A DNA stretch of 64,000 nucleotides from Myotis daubentonii (GCF_963259705.1 NC_081861.1:104649726-104713725); one strand, 5' to 3'; shown: positions 42,563 through 54,407, counted from the first letter of the stretch. Made by a program: numbers and translations. The notes: generated by a model not told the origin, from the letters alone.

Positions 42563-43156
42563 GATTTTTTTTAATATATTTTATTGATTTTTTACAGAGA
42601 GGAAGGGAGAAGGATAGAGAGTTAGAAACATCAATGAGAGAGAAACATCGATCAGCTACCTCCTGCACACCCGCTACTAGGGATGTGCCCACAACCAAGG
42701 TACATGCCCTTGACCGGAATCGAACCTGGGACCCTTCAGTCTGCAGGCCAATGCTCTATCCACTGAGCAAAACCAGTTAGGGCTGGATCTGTTTTTATTC
42801 ATCACTTTATGTTGTTCATTATATTCCATGAATGAGTGAGATCATGTGATATTTATATTTCTCTGACTGGCTTATTTTGCGTAGCATAATCCTCTCCAGT
42901 TCCATCCATGCTGTTGCAAATGGTAAGAATTCCAGAGACAGAGAAGCATTGATCAGACAGTCAAACCTCAAAGGGAAGGTAAGGGAGGGTGGGGGTGGGG
43001 GGGGGGAATCAACCAAAGGACTTGTATGCATGCACATAAGCCTAACCAATGGGCACAAACATCAGAGGGGTGAGAGCATAAGTGGAGGGGTGGGGGGACT
43101 ATTGGGGGATAAGGACACATGTCATGCCTTAATCAATAAAGAAAAAATAAAATAAA
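42563..43156. mobile_element. 5'-inverted (twin-primed) LINE-1 with a Ves inside
   Basis: Perfect 16-bp TSDs AAGAGTTGGACAGATG lie at 42,547-42,562 and 43,157-43,172. The insert is antisense L1 3' UTR/ORF2 end (42,784-42,929, 'ctctccagttccatccatgc'), then a switch to sense L1 3' UTR (42,930-43,156, 'cagagacagagaagcattga') ending AATAAAG and an A-rich tail. A Ves occupies 42,566-42,783 near the left edge. Confidence 0.9.
42566..42783 (-). mobile_element. Ves SINE, antisense
   Basis: From 'ttttttttaatatattttat' through 'ccgctactagggatgtgccc' and 'ttgaccggaatcgaacctgg' to 'gagcaaaaccagttagggc'. It sits at the edge of the inverted L1; a short TGGAT repeat may be its TSD. Confidence 0.92.
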
Positions 43157-43172
43157 AAGAGTTGGACAGATG

Positions 43173-43499
43173 AGGGGGGGCAAGAGTATGAGGATGTTGG
43201 AAAGATGAATAAAGGGATAGGACAAAGAAAGACATGAAAATGAGTAAGTACTGTGATTGCAGTGGGGAGTCAACAATGATTATACAGGGAAGTTAATTTA
43301 TGAAAGCAATGAAGATTGTATGAATAGTGTAGGGCCAGATTATGATGGGAGCTCCTTACAAACATAATGTAGGTTTGGATTGATAATTAATGGAGAACTA
43401 TGTTAAGTATTTCAGATTACATTGTCTTTAGTGCCATATAAAAGTGATGTTTTAGGGGGAAAAAAGCTTAACAATTATTGAGTACTTTCCCTGTTCCAG
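43173..43499. other. Unassigned DNA
   Basis: Possibly an old repeat around 43,320-43,400 ('gtgtagggccagattatgat'), but I cannot name it. No gene. Confidence 0.35.
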
Positions 43500-43690
43500 G
43501 CAGTATATTACAATTATGGTTAAGAGGGTGGCCTTTGGAGTTGGTTAGACTTGAGTTCTAGTCCTGACTCTGGAATTTACTAGCTATATGACTTTGGGGA
43601 AATTATTTTCTTGAGTCTCCGTTTCTTCTGTAAAACTGATGTAATAATATCCACCTCTCAAGGTTGTTCTATAGATCACATACATTAGAA
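43500..43690 (+). mobile_element. MIR SINE
   Basis: The MIR core is in order: 'atggttaagagggtggcctt', 'gacttgagttctagtcctga', 'tatatgactttggggaaatt', 'cgtttcttctgtaaaactga', and 'ctcaaggttgttctatag'. Confidence 0.85.
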
Positions 43691-44559
43691 AAGGGAAAAC
43701 GTATGAACAGGAAAGAGTTAGGAAGCTACTACAATTATTGAACGGTGATAAAACCACTTGAATATAGAGGGAAACAAACTGAAAAGGAAAAGTAAGGAAG
43801 TAGGACACAGGTGACTGATTCCTTCTATCCACTCAATTTGCAAGTTCTTTAATTCTGTTCATTTGACATAATTTGGAAATTTGAAATTACAGTCTGAGGT
43901 ATATGGTCCCTCTCTGGACATTTTTGTTCGCTAATTTCCCTAGAGCTGTAAATAGCCTTTTTCTCTCTTTTTCTGCTTACCATTTCAACATCTCCTACAA
44001 CATAGGATCCAAACACCCTTTCCTCAGTCAGTTATTAAGCAAACAATACAAAACAAAACAAAAACTCATTTACTTTCTAACACTGCACTTTCAATTTTTA
44101 TTGGTTTTCAATTTCTTTCTCCATTCTTGTTTGCCAGTCAATCAGTCTTCCTGAGTATTCTCACAGAAGCAGGATCCCCTAACTTAACAAAAAGCAAAGC
44201 TCACAAAGAAACCCAATTCTGCCTTTTCTGGGCTTAGGGAAACCTGAAACTTTTTAAAACCTTCTGTGGCATCGCTCAGTCCTTCAGTGCCCAATTCCTG
44301 CTGCCATCCAACATCAGAACAATCACTACATAATTAATAGGAGTATTAAAATGTACAAGGTTCTGAAAGCCTGGGCTTTCTTACTAGTGTCTGGATTCAA
44401 CATACAGCTTCCTCTTTCAAGGAATATCTGTCTTCTTTTTTGCATACATTTCTGAGCAGAAAGTTATATGCAGAACTTTTAGTCTCCACGGGAAAATGTC
44501 CTTCATTCTAGTCTAATTTAATTAAAAGCTCCTTTTTTTTTTTTTTCCTGCTTCTTCTA
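43691..44559. other. Unassigned DNA upstream of the SH3BGRL promoter
   Basis: No transposon boundaries are seen, unlike nearly everywhere upstream. This transposon-poor stretch may contain promoter-proximal regulatory DNA, which would need cross-species alignment to show. Confidence 0.4.
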
Positions 44560-44887
44560 TTCCTCTTCTCGAGGCGGCAATCGTCAAAAAGTAATGTTTC
44601 AACAGATCTCGCGGTGCTATTCGAGAATCTCTATTTAAAAAAAAAAAAAAAAAAAGAAATGATGCAAACAAGTCTGTGTCTTCCGGGATTTGGGGCAGGG
44701 ACTACAGAGTTCCCAGCACAGTGAGAGCAGCCAAGGGAGGAGGCGGGGTTCTGGCGAGATCAGCCTTCCCCATTCCCCCACCCTTCTCTTCCAACCTCTG
44801 CTCAGCTCCTAGCTCAATTCCAGCCGTTGCTGCAGCTGCTCTCAAGCCATTTGCAGGACCCAAACAACCTCAACCACTGTTCCCAGG
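44560..44887 (+). promoter_or_regulatory. SH3BGRL: SH3BGRL promoter and 5' UTR region
   Basis: A locally CpG-richer stretch directly upstream of the SH3BGRL start codon. CpGs cluster at 44,571-44,634 (cgaggcggcaatcgtc, 'atctcgcggtgctattcgag'). A TTCCGG ETS-like core is at 44,681-44,686 and a GAGGCGGGG GC box (SP1-type) at about 44,739-44,748. An A-run (44,638-44,655) separates the two parts. No TATA box is obvious. The 5' UTR is probably the C-rich, CpG-poor part from about 44,760, but no transcription start can be placed by reading. No upstream ATG lies between 44,760 and the start. Confidence 0.7.
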
Positions 44888-44932
44888 ATGGTGATCCGTG
44901 TGTATATTGCATCTTCCTCAGGCTCTACGGCG
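44888..44932 (+). CDS. SH3BGRL: SH3BGRL coding exon 1
   Basis: First coding exon of SH3BGRL, a small cytosolic thioredoxin-fold protein of about 114 residues whose later exons carry a proline-rich SH3-binding motif. The ATG at 44,888 begins MVIRVYIASSSGSTA, identical to the start of mammalian SH3BGRL. The residues form the first beta strand and turn of the fold; the family lacks the thioredoxin CxxC, visible here as ASSSGS. The frame ends in phase 0 at 44,932 and GTAAGAAG follows, a good splice donor. No other ATG competes: the Kozak context is CCCAGGATGG, with G at +4. Exon 2 was not found in the remaining 19 kb, consistent with the long first intron of the gene. Human SH3BGRL is X-linked (Xq21.1). 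Confidence 0.95.
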
Positions 44933-47230
44933 GTAAGAAGGGTGGGGAGCCCACCTTTTTTGTTTTTCTACACAGCAGTCTTCTGCTGCGGATAATCATT
45001 AAATTGCAGAAATTCTGGCAGCTTTTCTTTCGAAAGACATCCCCACCCCACCCCCTCCTTTTTTCCTTTCTTCCCTTTGTTGCATCGATTTCATTTTTCA
45101 TAGAATTTAGCTTTGTTTGCCTTGTGAAGTGACGTTAGGGCCACGTTTCTTCTTTGAAGGAAAAAGAAAGCTACCGAGTTTTAGTAGATGAGAGTTGGTG
45201 CCAGAGAGTCTTTAAGGTTAGGTGAAGAAGTCATGGAAAAAATCACATACTGGTGAGTTTCAAAAGTGGGACATTTGACATATGTGCTCTAGTTACTGAG
45301 GTACAGGGCAGAAGTGCACATCTGTAAAGGATGTTAATCATGCTCTAACTGATAATGACTGAGTGAAGGCCCACTGAGGCATTGTGTTTATTTTCAGAGA
45401 GTTATTTTGCTAGTATATAGGAGAGGGTGTTTAACTTAAGTCTAAAGATTGTTAGAACTAAGCAGAATGAGAGGGGAAGTTGAGAACAAGGAAACAAAGT
45501 TGTAGGTTTAAAAAAAAATTAAGGATGAGGGATTTGTTTTTCCCCTCCCATATTGTCCCTTATTTTGTCTTTTCTTTTTTTTAATTTTCTTTCAAAAGAT
45601 TTTACTTCTAACAGTTCCTAACTGCTTCAAATGCATTGAAAAATTGAAAGAGAACTAAGGAGTAGCTTATGCAGTGGAAGATTAAAGTTGCTGTTTCTTC
45701 AAATGATAGGATAACCCCCTCCCCCATTCACATGCTCTTAATTTATAATAATTTTCAACAGCTGTGGGTAGCAAAAGGATAAACAATTTTCAGTAGCTAT
45801 GGGTAGCAAAAGGGTGAACGCTTAGTGTATATCCATGATAAGTGAAAGTGTTTACACCTCAAGAGAAAAGCCAACAGAGCGGATGTGTGGGTTCAGATGC
45901 AGGATGTAGGAACCCCCTCCCTCTTCTGAGCTTCAGAACACCAGCTTTCCCATGTTTTTGGTTTGTTTATTTACCACCAAAGAGATTTTGGAGTAGAACT
46001 GAAGGTTGTGTGAAATCACAAGAACCCTGATTGAATCTTTAACTTTGTCTTTTTGGCCACCATGTGCGGGTTGCTTAGACAGTTTTGAAATAGAATACCT
46101 AACCTTACATTTTTTCAGCAAAGTTAGGGTGAACAAAAGAAAATGTTTTATATTGCCTTTGAACCTTATGAGCTCCTTGCCTTCTTATTTTTCATGTATA
46201 TTAATTTTTATATTTCAAAGTAATATGTGAGTTGTTCAGAGTATCAAGTACAACGCAATGATTGTAAAATTTTAAAGACCAGCTTAATACCTTTAGTTAA
46301 ACCTTTACTTAGATTGAACAGATCAAGAAATTAGCTTCACTTTGGGTGATAAAGCAGTTTCAATATTGCTATTTATTCTTCCTTGGAAGCAGAGTCAAGA
46401 AGAAACTCCTTTCAGAATTTCTGTTCATGTAAGAGCAATTGTACCTCTCTCTTTGTTTAGATAAGTTTCTAAGAGCCTGAAAAATGATTGCTCTCTCCTA
46501 TTATGTCCATTTTTAGCCTCCATTGTTGAAGACTATGCAAGTAAATATTTATGCTCCTGTGTTTTGTTTCAATTTTGTTTTCTTATGGATAATTAGAGAT
46601 TTGTCTGTTGTTGCAGCAATACTTCTTATGCACCTGTTACCAATGTTCTACTGCATATTACCAAAATAAATCCTTGTTTTATTATAATCTTACAGCACTT
46701 TCAAATAATACTAAAACAGTATAAATTGAGTGTACTTCAGGAAGAGATCCTTTATACAATAAATGGGGACACTTCAGTTTACAATACTAAGGGTTTTCCT
46801 CAAAGACTGATGCAATGTTGTTTTAAGATACAATTTAGAAAATTTGCAGCAAACATCATAATGGGAACCCAACAATTGCACAGAGGTATTCCTATTAAGT
46901 GACTAAGTGTAGTTCTCTGAAGGACATTTAAAATATAGCTATTGGTTTTGTATTGGTAATCTCTGATGGTTTTCTGACTCCTCCTAATTGTTGTCATAAA
47001 AATAACAAATATTAGATGTTTAATCAGGCAGCATAGGATCTATTAACATTCTTTTTCTCAAGTTGCCCTTTACCTCAAAGCCTACCTCATAGCCTGATTT
47101 TTAAAAAAAGTTTTTAAACTAGTACTCAATTCTGTCCCAATATGGAAGAGTAACACTTGCTTTTCAAGTTTAGAAATTAAAGCAAGTATGTTGGTTTTTG
47201 CAATGGATTTCTTGATAGTAACTATAATAA
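44933..47230 (+). other. Repeat-poor intron segment next to exon 1
   Basis: No young transposon is seen in about 2.3 kb, in contrast with the flanks. A short duplicated motif 'tgggtagcaaaaggat' / 'tgggtagcaaaagggt' lies at 45,764-45,780 and 45,800-45,815, each preceded by 'aacaattttcaacagct..'-like sequence, a local tandem duplication of about 36 bp. No extra exon is recognisable. Confidence 0.5.
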
Positions 47231-47234
47231 TGCT

Positions 47235-47440
47235 AGAAACACTTAAAGTGTTTCAGATATTATCTCATTTTTTCTTGACAACTGTAGTCCTATAAATTAG
47301 ACACTATGATTATCTCTATTTTTAAGATAAGGAAATACAGATTCAGAGAGGTTAAACAGGTTTCTCAAGGTCACATAACTAGTAAATCACAGAGCTTGAA
47401 TCACATACAAGTTGTCTGAACCCAAGTTATGTGTTTAAAC
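47235..47440 (-). mobile_element. MIR SINE, antisense
   Basis: MIR in reverse complement: 'attatctctatttttaagat', 'attcagagaggttaaacagg', 'tctcaaggtcacataactag', 'gagcttgaatcacatac', and 'ctgaacccaagttatgtg'. Confidence 0.85.
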
Positions 47441-48831
47441 AACAAGATATATATCTTCCCATTGATGCTTGACAGCTAGGAGGAATAAGGAGATAAACGT
47501 TAACATAAGGTGAGAGGTATGGAAAGAAGTAAGTCTTCTAAGTGGAACAATTGCCTGGACATATACATATAGGGGAATAGGGAAAAAAGGGGGCTAGTGT
47601 GAAGGAGGGATAGTATGTTTAAAGGTGAATGCCAGTAAGTGGAATAGATGACTATTCATTCAAGATCAGGGAGATTGGGAAGACATGCACATTTGGAACT
47701 GATTTTTTATAGGTCAAGGTATGAAATTCAGGTCTTAATACTATTTTGTTTTATGGAAACCATTTAGAAGGAATGCAACTCCCAAACTGTCAGTCTATAG
47801 GAAGTGATTTCTGCATGTTCATAACTGTTCATGCATATCTTGATTCACTATAACAGTAATGTACAGTATGATTTTCTTGAGATTGTAATAGCCCATAAAT
47901 TTACTTTTAATAGAAAAGGAATAGTAAGCACAGAGCTTATATAGCTTACTAAATTTCAATAGCTTTTAACAAAAATCAACATTGGCCTTTGGTTGGGATT
48001 ATTAGAGTGATAATAGGTTGGTTTAAACTGGTTTAGGAGTTTTCCTTCTATACTTTTTTCCCTTAGATCTATAATGATCTCCATTTTGTGGCCTCTATGC
48101 ATTCTAGGTATGATTTATGTAGAAATTTTAAAGTTGTGGTAGATAGATGATTTCTGTGAGTTTTATTTATGGGATAACTATTGTAAAATGATTTCTTTTA
48201 TGACTGCTAAAGCATAAACTACTTGGTTATCCATATAGCAAATGAAATATGCATACATTGTCTGTATGGCAGTATTCAGTGTACATGTTATAAAAACAAG
48301 TGAGTAAAATGAACACTCATGATAGCCAGTGCATGAGTCACTAGTCACAGTATTTTCCTCATTCAGATAAGGACATAGAACGATAAGCCACAGTTCTTCA
48401 TCTATATAATTCTCAATTAATTGCATCTTCGGTGACAACTTTGTTGCCTCTCTGTCTCTGTATTTATAAATCAAACATTGATTTGATGTATGCAGTGGTC
48501 TTTGCATAGCTTCTAAGGTTTGATTGAATTCTTTTTAAAGGTACTTATAAACTACTTAAAGGAGCAAAATCAGAAACTGTTCATCAGATGACTGGACATG
48601 CATTTTGGATGTCTTTAACAGTGGAAACTGGGCAGTTTTTTACATGGCAAATGTAGGAACTCAAGATCAGTGCCTTCAGCTGGGTGCCCTCTGTTTGATG
48701 ACTGACTTCCTAAATTTCACAGCAATGATGGAATATTTGGAATAATTTGGTCCAACTTAAAATGGCTTGGAAAATACAGTTATCAATGGTGATGATTCTT
48801 GAGTATTTAAAAAGGTACTTATGCCCAGCCA
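47441..48831. other. Unassigned intron DNA
   Basis: No recognisable exon or transposon. The longest open frame (178... on the - strand, 48,178-48,507, 109 codons) has no family features I recognise and is AT-rich. Confidence 0.4.
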
Positions 48832-49045
48832 GTGTTGCACAGTGGTTGAGCATCAACCCATGAACCAAGAGGTTCCTGGTTCAATTCCCAGTCAGGGCAC
48901 ATACCCTGGTTGCAGGCTGCATCCCCAGTAGGTTCGTGTAGGAGGCAGCTGATTTATGATTCTCTCTTACCATTGATGTTTCTCTCTCTCTCTCCCTCTC
49001 CCGTCCTCTCTCTCTAAAATCAATAAAAACATACATATTTTTAAA
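48832..49045 (+). mobile_element. Ves SINE, sense to SH3BGRL
   Basis: The head begins 'gcccagccagtgttgcacag', then 'ggttcaattcccagtc', 'ctgcatccccagtaggttcg', a TC-rich stretch, and 'aaaatcaataaaaacata'. Degenerate TSDs lie near 48,820 and 49,050. Confidence 0.92.
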
Positions 49046-49885
49046 AAAGACACTTAAAAGTCAAATAGTTGTAAGGAAGAATATATTATGGAATTTAGTA
49101 AAAGATTCATAATCTGGTAGGAGAGAAGAATAAGAAGAATAAAATGCATTTATCTCTAGCTCAAAGACTAGTTACACTATTGAGGAAGGGTTTTGATCAA
49201 TAAACCTTAAAGTCAGTCCTTCCCCTGGGTTAGCCTCAAAAAATAAAATAAATTGAAGCCCCACACACAATCGGGTCAAATGTTCAAATTCTCTGTAGTT
49301 AATCTTTAAATTATTTTCTAAAATATATACTGTGCAATCAAACATATATCTTTTAAAGGAATATTTTCTGATTTAACTGAATTATAATTGGTGAATGTTA
49401 TATTTCATTACTTACTGATAAAGATAAACAGATTGAGAATCTGTTGGTGACTATCTGACCATCTGTTTTCTTTCAGATCTATTTTGCAGTCTACCAGGAG
49501 GCCTTTTAAACATGACACTTAATTACTTCTCAATCCAGACCAAGATTAAACAACTGTACATTAAGAGAGAAGGGAAAACTGATTTAAGCTCATGGTTTTT
49601 AGTAATATGAGAGGAAAAGCTGACTTTTTACATTTGGACAGTAGTTAAGAATTCCAAGCAAAGGAATTATTTTCTAGCCCACTCTCTCACATTTTGGTTT
49701 TATTAGTTGTTTCAAAGTGCTGTAGATGCCAGAATTGAGGCAAAATTTAAAAAGAGTTTTAAAATATAATGACAATTTCAAAGGTTGTATATTTAAAACT
49801 ATTCAGAGTCAGTGCTGCTAGATTTTTTTATGTTTCATTACCCTTTCATTAACATGATTAATAAAGATTTGCCTTTTGTGATAGT
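49046..49885. other. Unassigned intron DNA
   Basis: Nothing recognised beyond AT-rich spacer. Confidence 0.4.
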
Positions 49886-49887
49886 AA

Positions 49888-50120
49888 AGGCTAATATTTA
49901 TTTAATCATCATATATGTCAGGCATTGTGCCTTGTGCTTTACATAATTATCTCAATTAATTTTATTCTTAAAGCAACATTGTGAGTTAAGTGCTATTATT
50001 AGATCCATGTCATGTAATCAGAGGGGGTATCTCTAAGACCAAGAAACATAAGGTACATTGCTTAAGATCAATGTACTTAAGATCAAGAGCTGCAAATGGC
50101 AGAACTGACATAAGAAACCA
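49888..50120 (-). mobile_element. MIR SINE, antisense
   Basis: Order of decayed MIR motifs in reverse complement: 'gtcaggcattgtgccttgtg', 'aattatctcaattaatttta', 'aaagcaacattgtgagttaa', then 'agagctgcaaatggcagaac'. Confidence 0.75.
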
Positions 50121-50397
50121 CTCCTAAATACGGTGTTGTTTACACATCCACTTAGTGTATAGGTATTGAACAGAGATACGTCAATAGTACATTAAAATCT
50201 TGTAATATGATTAGGAATCTATAATTGCCATTTAAGATGGGATGATTTCTGAAAATAAAGAAAAAGGCTGGAGGATGCCTACCTAACAACCAAGCAAATG
50301 TGTCTATATCCATAATCTGCATGAGAGTGGGGGAGGTAGGGAGGTTAGTAATGCCATTCTCATGTACATTTATTTATTTGTCTCATGTTTATTTATT

Positions 50398-50612
50398 TAT
50401 TTTCCTCACGAGAGGATATGTTTTTGTTGATTTTAGGGAGAGAGGAAGGGGAGAAAGATAGAGAGAGAACATCCATGTGAGGGAGAAACATTGATCGGTT
50501 GCCTTTTGTACATGCCCTGACGGGATCAAACCTGCAATGTGCCCTGACTGGGAATTGAACCTTTTGGTGTATGGAACAATGCTCCAAGCAACTGAGCCAC
50601 CTAACCAAAGGC
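50398..50612 (-). mobile_element. Ves SINE, antisense, diverged
   Basis: It runs from 'tttttgttgattttagggag' through 'gaaacattgatcggttgcct' and 'ctgactgggaattgaacctt' to 'caactgagccacctaacca'. More diverged than most copies in the window. Confidence 0.88.
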
Positions 50613-50864
50613 ACATTTTAAAGTAACATTTGTGCTACATATTGAACTATTAGGTATTAATTTCTCTCCCTGAAAATTGTCTGCGTGGCTATAGACCAAC
50701 ATAATAAAAAGGTGGCTTAAAATATTTTATTGAATTTATTGGGGTGACACTGGTTAACAAAATCATGCAGGTTTCGGGTGCACAATTCTACAATACATCA
50801 GCTGTTCATTGTATTATGTGTCCAACACTCCAAGTCTCTGTCCATCAATATTTATCCCCCCTTA

Positions 50865-51028
50865 TGCGGGAAGAGACTGGACAAAAATCGTGCACCTATG
50901 GATGAGGACATTGGATGGGGAGTGAGGGAGGAGGGTGGGGTGGGAACTGGGTGGAGGGGAGTTATGGGGGGAAAAAAGAGGAACAAATGTAATAATCTGA
51001 ACAATAAAGATTTAATAAAAAAAAAACA
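50865..51028 (+). mobile_element. Very short LINE-1 3' end, sense
   Basis: About 165 bases: 'gcgggaagagactggacaaa', a G-rich tract, 'aacaaatgtaataatctgaa', AATAAAG and A-run. Flanking direct repeats ATTTATCCCCCCT lie at about 50,850 and 51,029. This is the only clearly sense L1 within intron 1. Confidence 0.75.
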
Positions 51029-51551
51029 CATTTATCCCCCCTATACTCTCTTCCTCCTCCCCTATGCCCCTCCCCCTGCAATCACCACACTGTTGTCTTT
51101 GTCCATTACTTTTTTGTTTTTTTTTCTTTTTTTGCTCAATTCCTCCACCCCTCCAGCCCCAGCTCCACCCCAGCTGTCAGTCTTCTCTCTGTTTGTCAGT
51201 TCATTTTGTTCAGTAGATTCCACATGAATGAAATCATATGGTACTTGTCTTTCTCTGACTGGCTTACTTCATTTAGAATAATAATCTCCAGGTTCATCCC
51301 TGCTGTTGCAAAGGGTAAGATTTCCTTCTGTTTTTTTTTTTTTTTTTTTTTACAGCCAAGTAGTATCCCATTGTGTAAAATGTACCTCCACTTTTTTGTC
51401 CACTCACCTATTGATTGACACTGAGCCAAATCTTGGTTATTGTAAATAATGCTGCAATGAACATAGGGCGATATGTTCTTTCAAATTAGTGTTTCGGGTT
51501 TCTTTGGATAAATTACCAGAAGTGGGATTGCAGATTCACATACTGAACTCT

Positions 51552-51800
51552 TATTTATAATCCTCACCTGAGGATATTTTTCCTGTTAATTTTGAGAGAG
51601 AGTGGAAGGGAAGGAGAGAGGGGGAGAGAGAGAAACATCGATGTGAGAGAGACACATTAATTGGTTGCTTCCACATGCTCCCTGACTGGGGCTAGGGATC
51701 AAACTTGCAACCCAGGCACATGCTCCTGAGCAGCAATTGAACCTGAAATCCTTTGGTGCATGGGTGGACACTCTAACCACTGAATGACACTGGCCAGGGC
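51552..51800 (-). mobile_element. Ves SINE, antisense
   Basis: It runs from 'cctcacctgaggatattttt' through 'gactggggctagggatcaaa' and 'gcaattgaacctgaaatcct' to 'gaatgacactggccagggc'. Same subtype as 9,392. Confidence 0.92.
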
Positions 51801-51821
51801 AAGGCAATTCTATTTACAATT

Positions 51822-54190
51822 TTAAAAAATGTATCTTTATTGTTGAAAGTATTACAGATGTCCCATTTGCTTATTTTTCCCATTGACCGATGCAAGCCTG
51901 CACCCCCACATCCCAAGCCTTCACCACACTATTGTCTGGGTCCATGGGCTCTGCCTATATGCATATAAGTTCCCCGGGTAATCCCTCCCCACCAATCCCC
52001 AACCTCCGCCTTCCCTTTGAAATTCATCAGTCTGTTCCATGCTTCTATGTCTCTGGATCTATTTTGTTCATCAATTTATTTTGTTCATTAGATTCCACAT
52101 ATGAGTGAGATCATGTGATACTTATCTGTCTCTGACTGGCTTATTTTGCTTAGCATAAAACTATCCAGGTCCATCCATACCATTGAAAATGGGAAAAGTT
52201 CCTTCCTTTTTACAGCCATATAGTATTCCATTTTGAAAAGATGAACAATAGATTTTTTATCCACTCATATCCTGATGGGCACGTGGGCTGTTTCCAAATC
52301 TTAGCTATTGTAAATTTAACTACTATGAACGCAGGAGTGCATATATTCTTTCTGATTGGTATTTGGGGATTCTTAAGATATATTCCTAGAAATGGGATCA
52401 TTGGGTCAAATGGGAGTTCCATTTTTAATTTTTTGAGGAAACGCCATACTGTTTTCCACAGTGGCTGCACCAGTCTGCATTCTCATCAGCAGTATACTAG
52501 GGTTCCTTTTTCTCTGCATCCTCACCAACACTTGTGGTTTGTTGATGATAGCCATTCTGACAGGTGTGAGGTGATACCTCATTGTCGTTTTAACTTGTAT
52601 CTCTCAGATAATTAGTGACTTTGAGCATTTTTTCATATGTCTCTTGGCCTTCTGTATGTCCACTTGGATAAGTGTCTATTTAGGTCCTTTGCCTATTTTT
52701 GCTTATCTTCCTTTTGTTAGGTTGTATGAGTTCCTTATATAGTTTGAAAATTAACCTCTTATCAGATGTATCATTGACAAATATGTTCACCTGTGCAGCT
52801 GGCTCTCTTTTAATTTTGTTAATGGTTTCTTTTGCTGTGCAGGAGATTTTTATTTTGATGTAGTCCCAGTTGTTATTTTCTCCTAAGTTTCCTTTGCTCT
52901 AGGACAGTGATGGCGAACCTATGACACGCGTGTCAGAGGTGACACGCGAACTCATTTTTTTGGTTGATTTTTCTTTGTTAAATGGCATTTAAATATATAA
53001 AATAAATATCAAAAATATAAGTCTTTGTTTTACTATAGTTGCAAATATAAAAATAATTTCTATATGTGACATGGCACCAGAATTAAGTTAGGGTTTTTCA
53101 AATGCTGACACGCCGAGCTCAAAAGGTTCGCCATCACTGCCCTAGGAGATGTATTGGTAAATGTATTGCTATTAGAGAGGTTGAGAGAGGTGTGAGATTT
53201 TGCTGCATATGGTTTCTTATTCTATTTTTATAGTTTCACAACTAACATTTAAGTCTTTTATCCATTTTGAGTTTATCCTCGTGTATGGTGTAAATTGGTG
53301 ATCTAGTTTCCTTTTTTTTTTTTTTTTTTTTTTTGCATCCACCTGTCCAATTTTCACAATACCACTTAATGAAGAGACTATCTTGTCTCGGTTGTATGCT
53401 CTTGCCTCCTTTCTCAAATATTAATTGAGCATAATGGCTTGGATATACTTCTGGGCTCTCTGTTCTGTTCCATTGATCTATATGTCTGTTTTGTTCCAGT
53501 ACCAGGCTGTTTTGAGTACAGTGGCTTTGCAGTATAACTTGACATCTGGTATTCTGATCCCTCCAACTTTGTTCTTCTTTTTCAACGTTGCTGCAACTAT
53601 TTGGGGGTCTTTTTTGGTTCCATATAAATTTTTGGAGTGTTTTTTTTTCTTTATCTGTGAAATATGGCATTGGTATTTTAATAAGGGTTGCATTGAATCT
53701 ATAGATTGCTTTGGGTAGTATGGACATTTTAATGATGTTGATTCTACCAATCCATGAACACAGTATATTCTTCCACTTGTTTATATCTTCTGCTATCTCT
53801 TTTTTCAATGTCCTCTAGTTTTCCCAGTATAGTTCTTTTACCTCCTTGGTTAAGTTTATTCCTAAGTACCTTAATTTTTTTGTTGCAGTAATAAATGGGA
53901 TTGTTTTTTTTTTAAGTTTCTCTTTCTGAGAGTTCATTATTTGTATATACAAATGCCATAGATTTCTGGGTATTAATTTTTTTATCCTGCTACGTTGCTG
54001 AATTCATTTATTAAACCTAGTATTTTTGTGTGTGTGGAGTCTTTAGGGTTTTCTATGTACAATATCATGTCATCTGCAAATAATGAGGATTTTACTTCCT
54101 CCTTTCCAATTTGGATGCCTTTCATGTTTTCTTGTCTCATCACTGTGGCTGGGACTTCCAATACTATGTTGAATAAGACTGGTTTTTTAT
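51822..54190 (-). mobile_element. 5'-truncated LINE-1, antisense, with an nhAT insertion
   Basis: The antisense 3' end begins 'tgtatctttattgttgaaag', then 3' UTR and ORF2. On the - strand, 53,808-53,242 reads [20 protein letters not shown] and [17 protein letters not shown] in overlapping frames; 52,470-52,210 reads [20 protein letters not shown]. It ends in the RT domain near 54,190 ('aatactatgttgaataagac'). A 22-bp T-run interrupts ORF2 at 53,312, and an nhAT MITE sits at 52,905. Confidence 0.88.
52905..53139 (+). mobile_element. nhAT MITE (CAGTGATGGCGAACCT termini), copy 1
   Basis: It starts CAGTGATGGCGAACCTATGA and ends AGGTTCGCCATCACTG, a 16-bp TIR. Beside one TIR lies the near-palindrome 'gacacgcgtgtc'. 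Flanks CTCTAGGA (52,897-52,904) and CCCTAGGA (53,140-53,147) are an 8-bp TSD with one mismatch. It is 235 bp, non-coding, and inserted in a young L1. A reversed sister lies at 62,217. Confidence 0.93.
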
Positions 54191-54314
54191 TTTTTTCTCT
54201 ATATTATTTCTTTCTGTTCTGATCTTTATTATTTCATTCCTTCTACTTACTCTGGGCTTTTCTTGTTGTTCTCTTTCTGATTCTTTAAGCTGTAGGGCTA
54301 GGCAACTTATTAGT

Positions 54315-54334
54315 CTTTCTTTCTTTCTTTCTTC

Positions 54335-54407
<73 letters not shown>

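Larger units (their letters stand above)
50715..51820 (-). mobile_element. Old LINE-1 3' end, antisense, with two insertions
   Basis: The antisense L1 3' UTR starts 'attttattgaatttattggg' and 'acactggttaacaaaatcat', typical of older L1M 3' ends, then ORF2 C-terminus antisense to about 51,540 ('ggttcatccctgctgttgca'). It is interrupted by a short sense L1 end (50,865-51,028) and by a Ves (51,552-51,800). It contains a T-run at 51,331. Confidence 0.82.

Noticed and set aside
44676..45132. Longer ORFs overlapping the SH3BGRL first exon in other frames (72 and 101 codons)
   Set aside because: They run through the 5' UTR, exon and intron and cross the splice donor; the 15-codon exon fits SH3BGRL exactly.
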